This document shows positions 61,992-64,000 of a DNA stretch of 64,000 bases, piece by piece; position 1 is the stretch's first letter, and the number at the start of each line of letters is the position of its first letter. This stretch comes from Tildeniella torsiva UHER 1998/13D. Its GTDB lineage: Bacteria; Cyanobacteriota; Cyanobacteriia; Phormidesmidales; Phormidesmidaceae. The DNA lies in contig JAHHIH010000018.1 in assembly GCA_019358835.1 (NCBI GenBank), positions 60,628 through 124,627 of the forward strand, read 5' to 3'. The notes under the pieces are model-generated. The model saw only the letters and a list, made by a program, of their open reading frames with translations. It searched no databases and was not told the origin of the DNA. Made by a program: the position numbers and the translations under genes.

Positions 61992-62651
61992 AAAGGCGTG
62001 AAAGTTGAGTTGAGACTGCAACCCGACTTATAGAGGGGCAATTCTTCGCTAAGACAGTAGAGTGGACAAAATCCAGCACTGGTTGCTTAAGGAGAAATAA
62101 AGCTCTATACCCCTTGCCAAACAAGGATTGTAGCTAAATACGCATAGAGTTCCGAAAGTGTTTGCCAGTCAAGACTTTCGGCTATGTATATCCTATTAGC
62201 AGGCCAGTGCCCAAAGTCCTAGCATAGATATTGCGTTGGGATATAGATACTTTGGGTTCACCTACTAAATTTACAGAGTAGTAGACAACTATTTTTTATT
62301 GACGTCAGGGGTAGCTTGACGTGTTTTTGCTCGTCCTACAGATTCTATCCCTTAGTGGTGCAGAAAATTAAAGCAAGTCTTAAGTAAGACGAAGTTGTAC
62401 CCGAAAATAAAGCCGAAATATTCTAGACTGGTTGAGTCAGCATCCGAATATGAGCGAATCGCAAAATTTGCTGTTCTCATGAAATCCTTTCTGTATCAAC
62501 AGTTTCAGAAGTGTTCTGCACCACCAAGGGCTCTATCCCAAAATCGGAGGTTATTTAAAGTGATGAAAGTCTCAAAAACTATTACAAAATCTCTGTGCCA
62601 CAATTCAAGACTTATGCTACAAACACTGTCATAAGTATCAGCTAATTTATT
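61992..62651. other. AT-rich intergenic stretch
   Basis: 660 bp. A 79-codon open frame from a TTG at 62395 has no ribosome-binding site and odd composition, so I do not annotate it. Base composition changes sharply to AT-rich here, marking the edge of a foreign segment. No repeats or att-like sites found by eye. Confidence 0.5.
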
Positions 62652-63554
62652 ATGCTTTCACCACTTTCAAATAATGTAATAGGTTTTGGCATCGAAATTC
62701 GATTTCCAAAGGAAACAGCTAATCCTTCAAGAATATTCCTGGCAATGTCTCAATTGATTGATTCATGCCAGGAAATACAAGAAAATCTCATTTTGTCTAT
62801 GCCTAGTCTGGAAATTGAGCCTGTTCTGATAATTGAAGATGTTCGATATGGCTCACTCATAACATGGCTTACGCATAGAATGAAAAGGGACAAACCCAGC
62901 ATTAGCTTTGACGAGAGGAAGGCGGCTAGATTTCTCACACTAGGAACTCAAGAGATAGTTGCTTTTGGGAGTAATACATCTGATTTTTCAGATCGGCTTC
63001 TCAGCGAAACACAGCAGAGGATATTGGAAATTGCTAATGATATAAATCCTGTACCCGATATGCCTATCTACACAAGTCTTCCAAAAATAAATGTTTTGGA
63101 TTCACTAAAAAAAATACAAGACTCAACGCTAACACTAGCTGAACCTGAAAAGGCTAGCTTAATCACTTCAGAGAATGAAAGAATTTCCCTTGACTTTCCT
63201 CTAGATTTTTCGCGAGAAAACATAGAGAAAATGTTAACTGATAGAATCATAGAAAACAAAGTCAAAATGATATTAAAGATCAAAAAGCCAGACCATTTAG
63301 GCTCTTCGCAGTGGGAGTTTAAAGGAGACAAACTCATAAGAGCGAAAATGTCCGACTTCAAATGGCTTGATAGATTCAAAAAAAGAGAATTTTCAATTTT
63401 TTCTGGCGACTCTATAGAAGCGTATGTCAAAATAACACAAAGATATGATGCTGATATGAACGAAATTTCATCAAGCTATGAAGTCCTAGAAGTCTTAGAA
63501 CTGCACCAACCTGATGAGCATAATTCATCAATACATTGGAGCCAAGAAGAATAG
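62652..63554 (+). CDS. Unrecognised protein in an AT-rich island
   Basis: 300 aa. No signal peptide or membrane segment. Order seen: an alpha/beta N-terminal part (NNVIGFGIEIRFP, LIDSCQEIQENLILSM; LIIEDVRYGSLITWLT), a helical middle with a charged coil, and a C-terminal part with SSQWEFKGDKLIRAKMSDFKWLDRF and RYDADMNEISSSYEVL that looks like an OB- or beta-barrel-like domain. I recognise no family. Codon usage is AT-rich, unlike its neighbours, which suggests transfer. It converges with the next gene. Confidence 0.7.
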   Translation: MLSPLSNNVIGFGIEIRFPKETANPSRIFLAMSQLIDSCQEIQENLILSMPSLEIEPVLIIEDVRYGSLITWLTHRMKRDKPSISFDERKAARFLTLGTQEIVAFGSNTSDFSDRLLSETQQRILEIANDINPVPDMPIYTSLPKINVLDSLKKIQDSTLTLAEPEKASLITSENERISLDFPLDFSRENIEKMLTDRIIENKVKMILKIKKPDHLGSSQWEFKGDKLIRAKMSDFKWLDRFKKREFSIFSGDSIEAYVKITQRYDADMNEISSSYEVLEVLELHQPDEHNSSIHWSQEE

Positions 63555-63570
63555 TTTGTGTTTTTGGCAA

Positions 63571-63882
63571 TTATATCTCATTCAAAATCTGCTTCAAGCG
63601 TTTTTCTGAAGATAATCCTTTGCTAACGTTTAGAAGAAGGTTTTTATCAAAGCCTTTAACGAGAAGGATGACTTCTATTTGCTTTAATATAAGCTTTCCA
63701 ACTTCGCTAGTTTTTTGATAATCATGGGATGATAGTTTAACTTTTAGTATCTCAAGATTTCCATATACCTGATCAATTAAGGAAGACTCTTTAAGCTCGT
63801 AAAAAAGAAGTGGATCTCTCTTTAAATATTCATAGACAAAGAACTTATCACTGAGAATATCATTTACGGAAAACGGGTGCAT
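63571..63882 (-). CDS. Small unrecognised protein, possibly 5' truncated
   Basis: 103 aa, helical and charged (DPLLFYELKESSLIDQVYGNLEILKVKL; VGKLILKQIEVILLVKGF). No known family. AT-rich like the gene at 62652, with which it converges at a 16-bp gap. The start codon lies inside a dispersed GGGTGCATCCCA repeat end, and no ribosome-binding site is visible, so the original N-terminus may have been lost to that insertion. Confidence 0.55.
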   Translation of the reverse strand: MHPFSVNDILSDKFFVYEYLKRDPLLFYELKESSLIDQVYGNLEILKVKLSSHDYQKTSEVGKLILKQIEVILLVKGFDKNLLLNVSKGLSSEKRLKQILNEI

Positions 63883-63895
63883 CCCAGTTATGTAA
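63875..63895 (+). repeat. GGGTGCATCCCA-type repeat end
   Basis: Matches the terminal inverted repeat of the MITE-like element at 23876-24036 (GGGTGCATCCCAGTTATG). The start codon of the small minus-strand gene lies inside it. The rest of an element would lie to the right, toward the window edge. Confidence 0.5.
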
Positions 63896-64000
63896 TGAGC
63901 ATTAATGCTTATGTTGGGATGGCGGTACGAGCGCTAAGCTTTGGGCACTGTTCGCGCTAGTAGTCAGCCTCATGGATGCATCCAAACAAGCCCGCCTGAA

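Noticed and set aside
62395..62634. A 79-aa open frame with a TTG start
   Set aside because: No ribosome-binding site, no motif, and irregular composition in an intergenic AT-rich region.

Overview
The window is a piece of a GC-rich cyanobacterial chromosome. The palindrome GCGATCGC/GGCGATCGCC (HIP1) recurs throughout, and the gene content is cyanobacterial: CrtO-type carotene ketolase, a helical carotenoid protein, DUF3891, Uma2 proteins, and large PAS/hybrid histidine kinases. A filamentous Leptolyngbya/Nodosilinea-like organism is my guess; no rRNA or tRNA is present to test it.

Layout. (1) 1-11233 is the 3' end of a contractile injection system (eCIS/tCIS) operon on the + strand: a large structural protein cut by the window edge, a CIS tape-measure-family protein, a CIS AAA+ ATPase, a 1354-aa DUF4157 protein and a 243-aa HExxH protein. 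The last two share an N-terminal G-(M/I)-P-L-F-L-Q-R motif and are candidate cargo. (2) 11573-17647 is an ECF42-type sigma factor followed by a run of small stress/detoxification-type proteins (two DGPF/YciI proteins, DUF899, DUF1579, SnoaL-like, two VOC proteins, a cupin). A TGTCGATCT-N14-CGAnTA motif precedes at least two of them, which suggests a local sigma regulon. (3) 18000-24900 holds BON and membrane proteins, CrtO, DUF2231, a lipoprotein and DUF3891, with MITE-like repeats between them. (4) 24983-28958 is an acyl-CoA dehydrogenase / PIG-L deacetylase / methyltransferase run with translational overlaps, facing a GT2 glycosyltransferase. (5) 29224-43360 holds an SDR, two hybrid histidine kinases, a DJ-1-like protein, a TPR protein, a MerR/aldo-keto reductase pair, a LysR regulator and a DM13 protein.

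(6) 43527-52511 is the most dynamic part. A helical carotenoid protein is followed by a small membrane-protein gene split by a 140-bp MITE with perfect 16-bp terminal inverted repeats and a 12-bp target duplication; removing it restores the frame exactly. Then come a lipase, an S8 peptidase, an RCK-channel-RCK protein, a broken heptad-repeat gene and a decayed integron. The integron consists of an intI pseudogene, a four-copy 41-bp attI-like array, and one gene cassette (50975-52448) with a recognisable attC, encoding a metzincin-type metalloprotease with four 48-aa C-terminal repeats.

(7) 52511-59531 is a minus-strand series: ABC exporter, small secreted proteins, a lipoprotein with substrate-binding-like and VWA domains, and an M20 amidohydrolase. 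(8) 59704-61991 holds small accessory genes (DUF433, HNH, Uma2). (9) 62000-63890 is AT-rich with two unrecognised genes and looks horizontally acquired.

No complete insertion sequence, CRISPR array, tRNA or rRNA gene was recognised.
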